Source of the DNA: Incurvaria masculella
Taxonomy: Eukaryota; Arthropoda; Insecta; Lepidoptera; Incurvariidae
Direction: 5' to 3'
NCBI GenBank assembly: GCA_946894095.1
Contig: OX335659.1
Coordinates: 2,549,501 to 2,613,500 of the forward strand
Length of the DNA: 64,000 nucleotides
A program made the translations under genes and the position numbers. This document shows, in pieces, positions 21,301 through 32,221 of the stretch; the first letter of the stretch is position 1; each line of letters starts with the position of its first letter. The notes under the pieces were generated by a model, which did not search any database, was not told where the DNA came from, and was given only the letters and a program-made list of their open reading frames with translations.

Positions 21301-21675
21301 GGAATTCCACCAGAGGCATCCCATTGTGTAACAGAGTATGTGTCAGATCTGCGAGGAAAAATGGACACTGTTTATAAACGTGTCAGAGAGGCTGGTCTAC
21401 GAGCAAGCGAGCGGATGAAAACACGTTACGACCGCAAAGCTAATGGAAATGTATTTGAAGAAGGATCTTTAGTTTGGCTACATAATCCATTACGAAAAAA
21501 AGGAAAAAGTCCCAAACTGCAACCAAAATGGGAAGGCCCATATAGAGTGGTGACTAAAATCAATGACGTGACATATCGTATCCGCCGGAATGATAGATGT
21601 CGGGAAAAGATTGTGCACGTAGATCGTCTGGCCCGATACCACGGAGACAATTATGCTCGAGACGAGCATAACTAA
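18346..21675 (+). CDS. pol: Retrotransposon Pol (protease, RT, RNase H, integrase)
   Basis: The pol frame opens at 18,346 after a TGA at 18,343-18,345, overlaps the end of gag by 25 nt and lies in the -1 frame. It has no good start codon, so expression as a Gag-Pol fusion by frameshifting is inferred. Numbering from 18,391: protease active site DTGA at 38-41; reverse transcriptase with YLDD at 360-363; RNase H starting near the DTDAS motif at about 506. The integrase has an HHCC zinc-binding region from His744 to a CRKCTIC motif, then a DDE core with LDVAGPF, HTDQG and MVERFNQ. The frame is uninterrupted to TAA at 21,673-21,675, so the element could be active. There is no chromodomain and no env. 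Confidence 0.95.
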   Translation, partial: RCTAGKRVKARTGGRVLAGRIEAPKVTISQACTGNSLLVEGQVNGIQCNLTLDTGASRTIVKSKTFGRVIWNRRQYFNGCRLQTASGQHIPVYGEIEVTIKIGCKTYRHTAVLADIIDDCILGLDFMRTNNCKVDVANGVLICGKEEVSWLRKCDEISSDKLDTGRSKVSTLLEESRRDLTVDDFKKATNLLMRYSDIFSSHDGDIGRTSMVKHRIDTGDALPIRQRPRRVPVAKEEEVQRMIADMQKNNVIETSSSPWCSPVVLVKKKDGSNRFCLDYRRLNDVTKKDSYPIPRIDDTLDTLSGMKWFTTLDLKSGYWQVEIDNKDKEKTAFTTGHGLWQFKVMPFGLCNAPATFERLMERVLFGLIGEACLVYLDDIIILGRTFDEHIKNLENVLSKIRQANLKLSGKKCSFFKRQVSYLGHVISGNGIQTDPKKIEAVQEWPIPKDKTEVRAFLGLCSYYRRFVRNFSEIAKPLHRLTEDKRQFNWDEDCANSFQELKQHLCNTPILGYPEADKEFIVDTDASNTGIGGVLSQRHGDKEIVIGYFSKSLSKPERNYCVTRRELLAVVKTLQHFNKYLLGRRFRLRTDHAALKWLLQFKNPEGQVARWLEQLQEYQFDTEHRSGKTHGNADALSRRPCLEECNHCIREEIKETVHLKAIRTDNISEEWSNENMKLAQEGDDDLMPIIHWKRAGETKPEWRDISAMSTATKSYWAQWSSLVLHDGILYRKWETPNGKDTSLQLVIPRSKIKEVLQCLHNGTSGGHLGIKRTLLKIRQRFYWINCRDDVEDWCRKCTICSAVKGPHTRSKGTLKLYNVGAPWERIALDVAGPFPPTNDGNRYFMVVIDYFTKWPEVFAIPNQEAITVAQKLVHEVFCRYGVPLEIHTDQGRNFESRVFQETCRIMGIHKTRTTPYHPQSDGMVERFNQTLERHLAKLVEDHQKDWDQYIPLFLLSYRTAVHESVDETPAYINFGHELRLPADLLTGIPPEASHCVTEYVSDLRGKMDTVYKRVREAGLRASERMKTRYDRKANGNVFEEGSLVWLHNPLRKKGKSPKLQPKWEGPYRVVTKINDVTYRIRRNDRCREKIVHVDRLARYHGDNYARDEHN
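18358..18399 (+). promoter_or_regulatory. -1 ribosomal frameshift signal between gag and pol
   Basis: GGGAAAC (18,358-18,364) reads G-GGA-AAC in the gag frame, an exact X-XXY-YYZ slippery heptamer that re-pairs as GGG-AAA in the pol frame. It lies 3 nt before the gag stop. Seven nt further on, GGCCAG (18,372-18,377) can pair with CTGGCT (18,394-18,399) around a G-rich loop. Heptamer, spacer and stem together fit the canonical arrangement. Efficiency cannot be judged from sequence. Confidence 0.8.
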
Positions 21676-21686
21676 GGAGGAGGCAG
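21674..21686 (+). other. Polypurine tract
   Basis: AAGGAGGAGGCAG sits immediately before the 3' LTR, directly after the pol stop codon, in the position required to prime plus-strand DNA synthesis. A single C interrupts the purines. Confidence 0.8.
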
Positions 21687-22218
21687 TGTTACGAGCGCGC
21701 CCCGCTGCGAAGACATAGCGCTGATACACTACCAAAGTGCGCCAAATGGTTCCTTCGAATTTCAGTAGATGGCGCTACTTGTCTTATTGCATTGCGCAGG
21801 CTATCGCATCACTGTCGTCCCATATAAAGTGACGCCTCGTCCAGCTGACTTCAGAAACAAATCTCGGACATTCTAGTAATGTCTCGAGGGAGATTGTTCT
21901 CGACTGCTGCCCTACATGGGCGCCTAGAAATCGGTGGAGTGTTCTGGAAAGAAGCTCCACCGATATAAAAGGCGCCCAAGGCGCTGAGGGCGGCAGTCTA
22001 TTTTTGGAAGCGAAGTGAGCGACAACAAGCGATATAGAAGTGCAGTGAACTAGCTCTGAAGTGAATCAGTGAAGTGAGTGATATAGTTTGTAAATTAGTG
22101 TTTGAATTAACCTAGTGTGAAATTGTATTTGTGAGTTTGCTTGTGAATTATTTGAAATAAAGGAAGAGTGTTGAGTATTGGTGTTTTCTTCTCTAATCTG
22201 CACCCTACCCGCGTAACA
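21687..22218 (+). repeat. 3' LTR
   Basis: 532 bp. It is identical to the 5' LTR apart from about two substitutions and 15 extra bases near 22,060. AATAAA lies at 22,156-22,161. It is followed directly by the ATAT target duplicate and the continuation of MITE-A. Confidence 0.93.
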
Positions 22219-22260
22219 ATATGTATGGGGAAATTGCAGAGCGCGCGCAGTGAGCTACCA

Positions 22261-24009
22261 TTCAATCAATCAATCAAATCCTTTATTTACTTTTTTGGCC
22301 ATACAGCATAGTAAATAGTATTTAAGATAAATAAATAATTTAAGTATTTCAACATAGAAATAAAATTTTCAAACAGAAAATTTTGAGCACATGAAATTAA
22401 CAAAAGTTTGAAAAATACAAATCAAAGATAAAACAAAGTTAGACATAAAATTACAAAATAAATAACATTCGAAATAAAAAAAAAATTCAACATTAAAAGC
22501 AAAGATTTAAAAAAATAAAAATAAAATTAGTACCCTTACATATTTTTTACATGATTAAAATTTCGCTACGTAAAATATTCATAAAATTACAATCATTCAT
22601 TACATTAAATAAAACAGTAGTAACATATTATAATTTAAAATAAAATCATTACATAAAAAAAAAAAATTTTTTTTTCCGTCAACAATAGAAAAAAAAATGT
22701 AATGTTAAAACTTAATATGCCTATTTGTCAAAGCTAAAATCCTTATTTTCGAAATACTCGTCTAGTTTATAATATGGCTTATTTACAAGGTATTCTTTCA
22801 ATTTCTTTTGAAATAAATGGATGTTACTGGTTTCTGTGATTTTTTTATTCAGTTGATTATAAATTTTAATGCTCATGTATTCCTGACTATTTTTAAACAT
22901 TAGACATTTTGGTAAACTCAATTTTATATTATTATTATCTCTTAAACTATATTTCTGAGTTTTCCCCACCGTCTCTAATATTTCTTTGTTTTTAAATATA
23001 TTGACAGCTGATACTTAGATATAAAGAGCGATCACAGTTAATATCGTGTGCTTTACAAAAAGAGGTCGACACGTGTCTCGAAATTTAGCTCCCTCTATAA
23101 TCCGTATTGATTTCTTTTGGATTATTAATATCTTTTCTATATTTACGCCATTTCCCCACAATTCCAAGCCATATCTGAGCTTAGACTCTACATATGCATA
23201 ATAGACCTGCTTAAGTGTATCAACGCATGTTGTGGGTTTTAAGGTTTTTAAAGCATAATAGGCGCTCGCAATTTTGTTTATAATTTGCTCGATATGTGTC
23301 TGCCAGTTCAATTTATCATCTATATAAATTCCTAAAAATTTTGTGTTATTGACTATTTTAATATCTTTAATATCTTTTATTACAATATTTTTTTGGTAGT
23401 TGCAATTTTTCGTATATATTGAATAACATGTTTTTGATTTATTAAGTGTTAACTTGTTACATTTAAACCATTCCTCTAGTTCATTTAAGCTTTTGTTTAT
23501 TTCTTTTGCCAGGTTTTCTTTCGATTCTGTTTCAATTATCAAGCTAGTGTCATCAGCGAATAAAGACACATATCTTGTTGTTATATTATCTGGAAGATCG
23601 TTTACAAAGATTAAAAATAAAAGTGGGCCCAGAACAGATCCTTGTGGAACACCACATAGCATTTTCTTTTCATCCGATGATATCTTGACTAATATATATT
23701 ATTATGTTTCTTTCATTAATTGTTTGCAATTCGTCATATTGTATTCGCTGTTTTAAATATGATTTGAAAAAATTTCATTGGGTACCTCGAACGCCATAAA
23801 ATTCCAATTTGTCCAGTAATATTTGGTGGTCTACGCTATCAAACGCCTTACTTAGGTCGCAATAGAATCCTGCACAATGACGTTTATTATTTAGAGAATT
23901 CAATATTTTTGATGTCAGTTGGATTATTGCATTAATTGTAGATTTAGATTTTCGATATCCAAATTGATTATTATTAAAAAAGTTATTATTTTCAAAATAT
24001 GAAACCAAT
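22261..24009 (-). pseudogene. 5'-truncated non-LTR retrotransposon (CR1/jockey-like), degenerate
   Basis: Minus-strand frames give reverse transcriptase blocks in order. They are KAFDSVDHQILLDKL (frame 24,008-23,775), then CGVPQGSVLGPLLFLIFVND and FADDT (frame 23,662-23,015), then a C-terminal tail (22,969-22,721). The last two pieces are in the same frame, separated by a TAA. The first needs a frameshift near 23,770-23,670. The 3' end has AATAAA followed by (ATTG)n on the minus strand, a tail style known for CR1/L2-type LINEs. The endonuclease is missing. It interrupts MITE-A copy 4, replacing about 20 bp. Confidence 0.85.
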
Positions 24010-24639
24010 CAATTTGCGAGTCCCGAGTTTGATTTGACAGCTTACTCAACGTTGCCTTAAATACGCCGACGTTGCCGTTTACTTCGACTCCGCGTTTTCA
24101 TACAAATCGGAAGTCCAAGTTTGACTTTGACAGCTTGAAGAAGTAAAACCACAGAATATCTAGTATAAACTTGTATGGAGTTTGACGTTTTTACGGAACT
24201 TCGCAGTTACGTAAACGTAAATTTGTTAGGTGAAAACTCAGACTGCCCACTCTGGATGGTTGCTTTGTTACGCAGGGTGAATAGGTAAACGACTGATATT
24301 TGAGCAAAGCGAATCAGCACTAAAAACTTTATGACTTTGACGTTTTTACGTAACTCCCAAGCTCCGTAAACGCCAATTTAGGTGAGAACTCTGACTGACC
24401 GTACTGATTGAGTGTGAATAGATCGATATGTAGCTTTCTGGTTTTTAAGGTTTCAATTAAAAGATTGACAGAACCTATCTGACGCTTTCCGTATCAGCCT
24501 GTGGCCAAACCTGTACTTCTTAACCCAGTACAAGAATATCCCAGGATTATAATATATAAATATAAGTAAACATTTATACCATCGCTATTACTCCGGTATT
24601 TCTTGCCGTCAAAAATTACTACTAATAGGGTTTCAGACC

Positions 24640-25385
24640 ATCCTGAAAGATCTTTATAAAGCATCGATAGAGGTAGGTTTAAAGATGAACCGGACAAAAC
24701 CAAGGTCATGGCGAAGGACGAGGACAAATCGTTATGGACGGAGACGGGATCGAACAGGTTGAAAAGTACGTATATCTCGGCCAAATTCTGCGGCTTGGTT
24801 GACAAGATCTAACAAAGTCGGGTACAGGGACGGATTCAGGGAGTCAGAGACGAATTCAACTGGGTTGGGCTGCCTTCGGAAAACTTAAATTCGCTCTGAG
24901 GTCTGACCTTTGGCAAATTTCAAAGACCAGAATATATGACCAGTGCGTCCTCCCGGCTATGACGACCGGGTGTGAAACGTGGACTTAGACCGTTGCCGTT
25001 GTTCAGAAGTTGAAAGTTACCCAGCGAGCAATGGAGCGAGCCATGAAGGGAATATCACTACGGGACATGGTGCGTAACGAGGCAATCCGCCTACGTACCA
25101 AAGTAGTCGATATTGGACACCGGGTGGCTAAGCTCAAGTGGCAGCGGGCTGGTCACGTCAGCCGAAGAGACGACGACCGTTGGAGTAACCGTGTCCTACA
25201 CAGGCGGCCGTGGACAGGAAAACGGAGTGTGGGAAGACCACCCAGCCAGGTGGGACGACGACATCAAGTGCGTGCGCGGAAAGCAGATGTTCCGTACCGC
25301 CGAGGGCCGGGAGGATTCGAGAAAAATTGGAGAGGCGTATCCAGCAGTGGACGCAAACACGCTGACTGACAGGGCTACTCGAGTA
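24640..25385 (+). pseudogene. RTE-type LINE ORF2 C-terminal relic
   Basis: Translated pieces in order: VGLKMNRTKTKVM, VEKYVYLGQ, a CVLPAMTTGCETWT block, RAMERAMKGISLRD, then the highly typical HRVAKLKWQRAGHVSRRDD and GKRSVGRPP. A stop after CETWT and a frameshift near 25,245 (PARWDDDI continues in the next frame) show it is dead. It ends with the degraded GEAYPAV tail. A related minus-strand fragment is at 46,085-46,346. MITE-A terminal sequence also occurs at 24,325-24,400. Confidence 0.8.
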
Positions 25386-25521
25386 CATGAGGAGTCGAAC
25401 ATAATGGTGACAAATAAGCATCAGATGATTTGTAGTACGGCCTTGTAGTTCATCCTTGGCTTGATTATTCCTTCTCAATTTCGAGGTTTAACTGATAATC
25501 AGTGGAATAAGAAATATTTAT

Positions 25522-25766
25522 TAGGGCCGATTTTTCAATCCTCAGATAGTACTTATCAGACTGACAGTACAAATTCACGTTGGTGAAAAGGCGGATAGTC
25601 ATTGCCAGAGAATTATATCTTCTATCACAATTATCAGACCATAATTTTACAAATAAACGTATGGACCTAATGTATCGGTTGGATAAGCAGAAACGTAAAT
25701 AAATCCGTCGAATAGTTTATACATATATACAGGATGTTTATCTGACTATTGAAAAATCTGCCCTTA
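25522..25766. repeat. MITE-H, foldback element
   Basis: Left end AGGGCCGATTTTTCAATC and right end GATTGAAAAAT-like ATTGAAAAATCTGCCCT are inverted copies. Inner blocks (CAGATA with TATCTG) also pair. A partial copy is at 47,023-47,130. Non-coding. Confidence 0.6.
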
Positions 25767-25839
25767 GTAAGACAGTCCAGGTACACGAGGTTCACGCATG
25801 TAATTACCGCCGTGGAAAGGTTGAAGTATCGGATGTCCC

Positions 25840-26110
25840 GTCCCCAGCGCGGCCGAGCGTGATCGCACCGCGGCCGCCGGCTCGAATCGATCCACCTGCC
25901 GCGGTCGCTATCCGCTCGGCGTCGCGTCGGTGCCCGGCGCGCCCCGCCGATTACGCGCGCCGCTCCATTGTACTATTGACTCTGCCCGTGGGCATCTCGG
26001 TCGAGGTTCCGTCGCGCCGCTGCGCGTCCTCGGCGGCCGATTGCATTGTGCGCTGCGCTAGGAACTGCGTCCGGTTATTGGAGCGACGTAATCTCTTTAG
26101 CCTCTCCCAA
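25840..26110. promoter_or_regulatory. CpG-rich tract
   Basis: Markedly GC-rich with dense CpG in an AT-rich background. ORFs on both strands here are composition artefacts. It could be a promoter or an unrelated GC-rich exon; no splice-bounded coding match was found. Confidence is for the composition only. Confidence 0.3.
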
Positions 26111-26439
26111 GGGACCGTCAGACTTAGACACGATTGCACGAAGAGCCGACCGGGTTAATCAATGTTCATACACGTAACTTTTAGTGAACCGCATGGATGT
26201 TTGAAACGGCTCTTCCCGCCGCGTGAAAAGCCGTAACATTTTTCAAACATGATTAACGACCGCGGTAATCTCAAAAGTATCATAAAGAAACGCATGGAGT
26301 TCCTTCCATACTGTCCATTCAAATTTACGTGTATGATTAAACACGTCACGTTTTATGAACAGCATGGAAGGGAGCTGAGTCAACTCTATGCGTTTCACTA
26401 AAACGGACGTGTTTGAACATTCATTAACTCGGCCGTCTC

Positions 26440-28175
26440 TTTCTGCAGTCGGGCTTTAGTGTGTCGTTAACAGTGTTTTCGTGAAAAAGAAGATTATTTT
26501 TTTTCTTTATTAGAGCATGTTAAATGTAAAGACACAAAAACAAACATATTAACACAACAATATACACAATCAGAATGTACACACCATCAGATGGCACGAG
26601 CAAAAAATATATTTATATAAATAGCTGACAGAATTTTGTTTTGTGCCCCTTTTGAAAAAGTTAAGTTCAGATACGTTAACATCTAAGCTGAAAGAAAGGT
26701 AGCCATTAGTGTTAATCTTCCGGCCATAATTTAATACAATTTGTACTGAAATTCAAACAAAGCGCTCTGGAATAATGTGCATCCATTTTATTGAAATGGC
26801 TCCTAGCGCTTTCAGCATAAACTCGTGTTTGACTTGACTGGCGCTTGTGAGTTTAATTCCGTCCGACGTTGAAGTGTGACGACACCTCTCGTAATTTTCT
26901 TCTGTTGGTAGTTTTTTTAATTACCTTCTTATATCCTTATTTCCATTCATCGATTGGTTTCTCTGAATTACTATATCATTGTCTAGTTTTGTATTCGTCC
27001 GTATTTACTCTCCGTTTTTAACTCTAATTGGGTCTACTTCTGTCCGACGGACTACATTGTCCACTGTAGGCGCTCTTAGAATGAATTCATCTTCTTAGCT
27101 TTCTTTGTTACTGGTTGGACTAGATCCTTAGTCTTTGATGTGTTTCTCGAGTACGTCACCTACGCTAACTAGTTTTGGAGTGACTCCGTTATTCCGCTTC
27201 TTCAGGATCGGCGCGTTCGCCGTCGGCGTCGGCGTCGGCGTCATAATTGAATTATGGCGGTAGCACGGCGACGGTGTCGTCGCCTGACGCCGCTAATTCT
27301 CGTCCCCATTTAACGCGGCTCGCTTATTCACGCTGCCGCTCTAACGAGACGCTTAGTGTACGCTCTTAGCACACCTGACCCCAATAATGTGATATCAAAG
27401 GAGTGACAATATTGGCACGGTCTTTATCGATTCATCGAACAGTGTGATAGATATTTTGTCGCAGTGAGGTGAATAAATTTGAAGCCTTACGAGATGGCCC
27501 GCTCATATGTACATATTTACCTTTCCATATACAATCGCGCAAGCCCGCGTCTATAAGCACACACGCGGATTTTGTTCAAGACTGATGGCGTATATGTGGA
27601 TATTTGGATGTGGTATAGTTTACCAGTAAAAATACTTAAAAAAAGAAACCCCATATAACAGCATTCAAAAGATCACACGCATTCATTGTCAAGTATTCAT
27701 TTCTCTTAATGTTTTAATTTTTAGTTCTGTTCATTATTGTATATTCTCTCGTTTAGTTTCCATGTTTTAGTTCAGTGGACTAGGCTTTAATGTTTAGTGC
27801 TGTTTATTATTTGTATATTCTCTCGTTTAGTTTCCTTGTTTTAGTTTAGTTGACTATAGCGAAAATCATATCAAAAATGATTCAGGAACTTCCACTGAGT
27901 AAATCTGATGATTTCATTCGTGTAAATTTTCATATACTCGTAGGATTATGGGTAGTGAATCAGCCCGACGCGTGTACTGCCTGGTAACCGAGGTCGATCG
28001 CAAATCTATTTATGCTCTGCTCACGGTTATGTTTACTCGAATATTTTTCATTGACTGCGTACATAAGAGTATGTGGCGTAACATCGACCGTGCTTTTGAG
28101 CTTCTGAAGTAAACCTGTGTGCGCGTCCATTATAGATGAATTAGTAAAAAAAATACGAAATATCCGGTAGCTACC
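26440..28175. other. No gene recognised; hexanucleotide run and local duplication
   Basis: Includes a (GGCGTC)n run at about 27,209-27,240. A direct duplication of roughly 70 bp lies at 27,719-27,857: both copies contain GTATATTCTCTCGTTTAGTTT and end in TTTAGTT(C/T)AGT(G/T)GACTA. No coding region was seen. Confidence 0.5.
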
Positions 28176-28179
28176 CCGG

Positions 28180-28385
28180 TTAATCTCGCCCGTTTTGGTA
28201 CCGTCGCATTGAATGAAAGATGGTCGAAGCAGCAATGAATAATATTGACGGTTTTTCCATCCACTTCTAAGTAGCCGAGTGATATGAGGAAGCGCCTGGT
28301 TTGGCGCCTAGTTACCTCGTGGTGTGTTAGGCTAATATAATGACAGTAGGTGTGGTTTTAGCTATTCTTGTCCAGTTCCACAAAA
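28180..28385 (+). repeat. SINE body fragment
   Basis: Shared SINE body from CGCCCGTTTTGGTACCGTCG to TTGTCCAGTTCCA with an A-rich end. The head is absent. Bases 28,386-29,379 contain no recognised gene. Confidence 0.6.
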
Positions 28386-29379
28386 TAAAAATAAGAAAAC
28401 TATCAACAACAAATACTATATCATTCGTAATTTATCGTTAATTTATATACTTTTATCAGTAGTCGTCTTATAAGATGATGACATATTTGACTGGAACTCT
28501 TTTGTAATATATTTTGGAAATGCATGTCCAGGAGAAACGTGGTCCTAAATTATCTTTATTATTATGATGCCACTGATTATGTATGTATATATCAAAGTTA
28601 CTTACAAACAATTTCACTTAGGCACAAAAACTATTATTGTGTCGATAAAGACTTTTCAGCGAACTATCGCGCGTATTTGAACGTGGATTTCGTAGATAAA
28701 AGTTAGACTTACTTCTTCCGAACTCTAAACAATCGTTGTTGGCACTATCTTTAACATAAGTTTACAGTTAAGTCTACAGTTAGATCATAAGCCATACAAA
28801 ATGATTAGATGCAAGTGGGTTCGTACTTTATTTTTATGCTTGATGCGTCCAGTCATCAGCGCCATCGAAGCGAATGGATGGTAAGGTTCACATTAACACT
28901 TTACCGAGTCGCAGCACGAACCCGCAAATCCCCAGCGGTGGGCGTCAGAGGATCGCGCAAGCCTCTCTAATCTACCACAATATAACGTTCCACTGGGCTT
29001 AGTTCCAGCCAATTTATGTATAGTCTCCGTTCCCCAGGGCCTGCGTAATCTTCTCCGCAGACGTGCTCAGTTCGCCCGGTCGAAGGGTAGCGCCCTGATA
29101 TTCACTTCGCCCCGCTATGTCGCCGTTGTGGAGGGCAATTTGTTGCCTCTCGCGAAGTATCGCGAGCACCCGACCCAGTAAATTACATCACAGACGTCGG
29201 CACTAAATTTTCACGTCCAGATGTATCCAGCTTTTTATTCCTCAGCCCCTGCGAAGGCTTCGTCGCCCCGCCCTCGCCCATCGACTTTACCGCCGTTGCT
29301 ATCATTTCGTGTTACTGTCTGGCAGGGTTGAGGGTCTGGCGAGCGTCACAAACAGCACTCTGTAGTTCAGGTTTGCGTT

Positions 29380-29930
29380 TTAAGGTGGCCCAACCCGCTC
29401 AACTCCCCATACAAACGGGGAAAGAAGATCACGCCCATATTTCTTGTCAGATATCCCAAATTTTGCTCAAAATAGCTTTATTTGATCGAACTAGATGTCT
29501 GATGACCGTTGGCATTCTAAAATTTTGTTTGGTTTCTAAGTTACAAGGTCCGAAAGTTCGAATTTTTCGCGCGTTTTATACAATAACTTTGGAGGTGGAT
29601 TACCCAATGATAAAGTAAGAACATCTTAAAAAGATTAGTCATCAGACATAGCTTATTTAATTAAGATTTATAATCTATTTGGTTTTTGTTAGATTTTTGA
29701 CTACAGCGGTCGTGGTTTACTTTTAGCTATAAGTCGTTTTGTAATTAAAATTTTCGTAAATCTTACCAAATCATACACTATGCAACTTGTTTTTTTTTGT
29801 GGACATGTTGCATCTTCCTCATCACGGAGCCTGTCTTTTTCTTTGAAACAGAGAAGATCCCAGAGCGCAACAGCACGGTTTTGTACCGTGCCCGCGAATG
29901 AGTTAGTCCCGCCGGGTTGGGCCACCTTAA
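29380..29930 (+). repeat. MITE-D copy 5, complete, TTAA at both ends
   Basis: TTAA at 29,380-29,383 and 29,927-29,930. The termini are perfect inverted repeats, GGTGGCCCAACCCG and CGGGTTGGGCCACC. This best-preserved copy defines the family ends. Bases 29,931-30,686 hold no recognised feature. Confidence 0.85.
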
Positions 29931-30686
29931 GTTTCGCTCGATTGCTTGAATTCCGCCCTTAGCAATGGGACGTTTGGGATCTGAAAGTGATTATGAGAGC
30001 TACATGGTGAAATTAATTTAACCTCAAAATGGCGTTTCGCGAGAAAATACCGAATTGCTTGCTTCAGAAACAACAATTGCAGGAATACACATTCAATAAT
30101 ACGAGGGCATGGAGTGTTTTACCGTGAAAGCTCTAGTAAAACCTAGCTTGTCATTAGACTATCAAGAGGAGAGTACAATGCGGTAGATTGAACGGGCTGC
30201 GTCGGTTATTCGTAGGGATATTTTCCGCCCACCGACGCCGACCTTGTCGATAACCCATGCAATACATACGTACGTTACATGTTCAGGTTGTGGTAGAGTG
30301 TTTGTACTGTACGTGGGTGGGTATAGTTCTGGGTGGCGCGGACGCGACGTCAGAGCGGTTCGCCATGTTACGCCTTGATCTATTTCCGAGAGTGCGTCCG
30401 TTGAAAGGTCGCAAGTCTCGCTGCTGTCGTCACGGACAATGTGCAACGCTGCGGGCCACTTGCGCTATGCCAACCACGCCAACGAATTGCCTTTACATAT
30501 ACCATGTTATGTGCTCGTAACGGCTGAACACTCTTGGCAAAGGATTGGCGTCGTAGTAGACCATTCTGCGAGAGGCCCTGTTGAACTCTCCTGAACTAGG
30601 TAGCTTCCTTCATTGTGAACGAGCAAATTATTGAATGTATTGATCAATGGATTGGTTTTATTTTCGGAGCCGTCACTGGATTTTTA

Positions 30687-31003
30687 GGGTTCCGTATCCA
30701 AAGGGTGAAAACGGAACCCTATTGCCAAGCCTCCGTTGCCCGTTCGTCCGTTCATTCGTCCGTCCGTCCGTCCGTCCGTCCGTCCGTCCGGCACAGGGCT
30801 CTATCTCATGAACCGTAATAGGTAGGCAGCTGAAATGTTCACAGAGTGTGTTTTTATTTTGCCGCTTTAACAACAAATCGGTTAAATAAAAATAAAAAAA
30901 TTAAGGGGCGGGGCATACAAAAAACGTGATTTTTTGTGTTAAACCTTATACGATGGTACGGAACCCTTCGTGTTCAAGTCCGACTCGCACTTGGCCGGTT
31001 TTT
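30687..31003 (+). repeat. MINE-type repeat with (GTCC)n
   Basis: Family start GGGTTCCGTATCCAAAGGGTG, a (GTCC)n run at about 30,760-30,790, CTCATGAACCGTAATAGG, and end GAACCCTTCGTGTTCAAGTC then CTCGCACTTGGCCGG. Bases 31,004-31,360 show nothing recognised. Confidence 0.8.
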
Positions 31004-31360
31004 CGTTAGTCTCCAAGTTAGAGTGTTGACCAGGGTAAATCGCCCTTTCCTTTTGCGAGATACTCTTATTGGAGACTGATATTACACTGTCATTTTATCA
31101 CGTCGCTCGTCGTAGAGCGGGGTGATAAAGCGGAATGCAATATGATCCCAACATACTTATATGACTTCCTGTGTGTAAAGGACACGGACACGCATCGAAG
31201 ACGGGTGTAACGTATCCCCACAGAGTAGGTACATCACCAATCCACAGGGCGAGCACTTCAATACTGCTATGATTGAAATGGACTGAAGGCCCAACTTTTA
31301 ATTTCGTCAAACTTTTTCAGAAATAATCGGCGACGCCACAGATACACAATATAACGACGC

Positions 31361-31755
31361 TTTTTTCTATGCAACCTGACATGGATGGCTAATAGCACAC
31401 TACTACCGTTATGATATTACCCTAATACACCACATTCCCGAAGGAATTAGGTTAGGCTAGGACCTTCCCTTTATGAGCACGGCTACATTGAACTGGATGG
31501 AAAACACGGACAATTCATTGCTGCTTCATGGTTTCATCCAATGCGGTGGTACCAACCCGGGCGGGCTTAACCCTACCATCGAGAAGGGAAAGGGGACTTT
31601 ACATGGGTTCCAAACCATGGTACAGCTCACATTCGTAACGAAATGCACGTATCCAACTCAGAAAGAGTGAGAAAGTGGTGCATGACCGGGCGAGCCTTTG
31701 AACCCAGACCTCTCAGATGAAAGGCGAGTCCTCTTGCCCCTCGACCACGAGCTGT
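31361..31755 (-). repeat. tRNA-headed SINE, minus strand
   Basis: On the minus strand the order is a tRNA-like head with GTGGTCGAGGGGC (A-box region) and GGGTTCAAAGGC (B-box region), the shared body, and an A-rich tail seen here as the T-run at 31,361-31,366. Confidence 0.7.
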
Positions 31756-31873
31756 TCAAAAGCTACGTCAAGGTTGAAATTATTGAGCGTGCATGAGGAG
31801 GGAAGTAAACTTGGCCTTCACAATTGAAGGAAGGCCACATTTCGAAACCTGAGTCGATTTTGGCATCAGAGTG

Positions 31874-32216
31874 GTCAGTCTGAGTTCTCACCTAAATTGG
31901 CGTTTACGGCAAACCGATCGACTGGCGTTTTCTCCAAACTCCATACAAGTTTTTACTAGATATTCTGTGGTTTTACTTCTTCAAACGGTCAAAGTCAAAC
32001 TCGGACTTCCGATTTGTACGAAAACGCGGAGTCGACGTAAACGGCATCGTCGACGTATTTACGGCAACGTTGAGTAAGCTGTCAAATCAAACTCGGACTC
32101 GCAAATGTTAGTTCGCTTAACGCCCACTGCGCGCGCTCTTCAATTTCTCCATACATTTGAAAACGCCAGTCGATCGGTTTGCCGTAACGCCAATTTAGGT
32201 GAGAACTGAGACTACC
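31874..32216. repeat. MITE-A copy 5, complete reference copy
   Basis: A 343-bp element whose arms of about 55 bp are near-perfect inverted repeats. Both carry TTCTCACCTAAATTGGCGTT-type ends and CGGCAAACCGATCGACTGGC. The interior includes TAAGCTGTCAAATCAAACTC, the point where MITE-B entered copy 1. Non-coding. Confidence 0.85.
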
Positions 32217-32221
32217 GGCTC

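Larger units (their letters stand above)
16493..22218 (+). mobile_element. Ty3/gypsy LTR retrotransposon, intact and young
   Basis: The element is 5726 bp. It has LTRs of 517 and 532 bp beginning TGTTACG and ending GTAACA, and a 4-bp target duplication ATAT (16,489-16,492 and 22,219-22,222). It also has a primer-binding site, gag, pol in protease-RT-RNase H-integrase order, and a polypurine tract. That domain order and the 4-bp duplication place it in Ty3/gypsy. There is no third ORF, so no envelope gene. The LTRs differ by about two substitutions and one 15-bp indel, which implies recent insertion. Confidence 0.95.
16434..24247. repeat. MITE-A copy 4, split by a gypsy element and a LINE
   Basis: Three separated pieces rebuild one MITE-A in the right order when compared with copies at 11,002 and 31,874. 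They are 16,434-16,492 (left arm), 22,219-22,260 (ATGTATGGG to GCGCGCAGTG) and 24,012-24,247 (TTTGCGAGTC to the right terminus). The gypsy element fills the first gap and the LINE the second. Confidence 0.75.
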
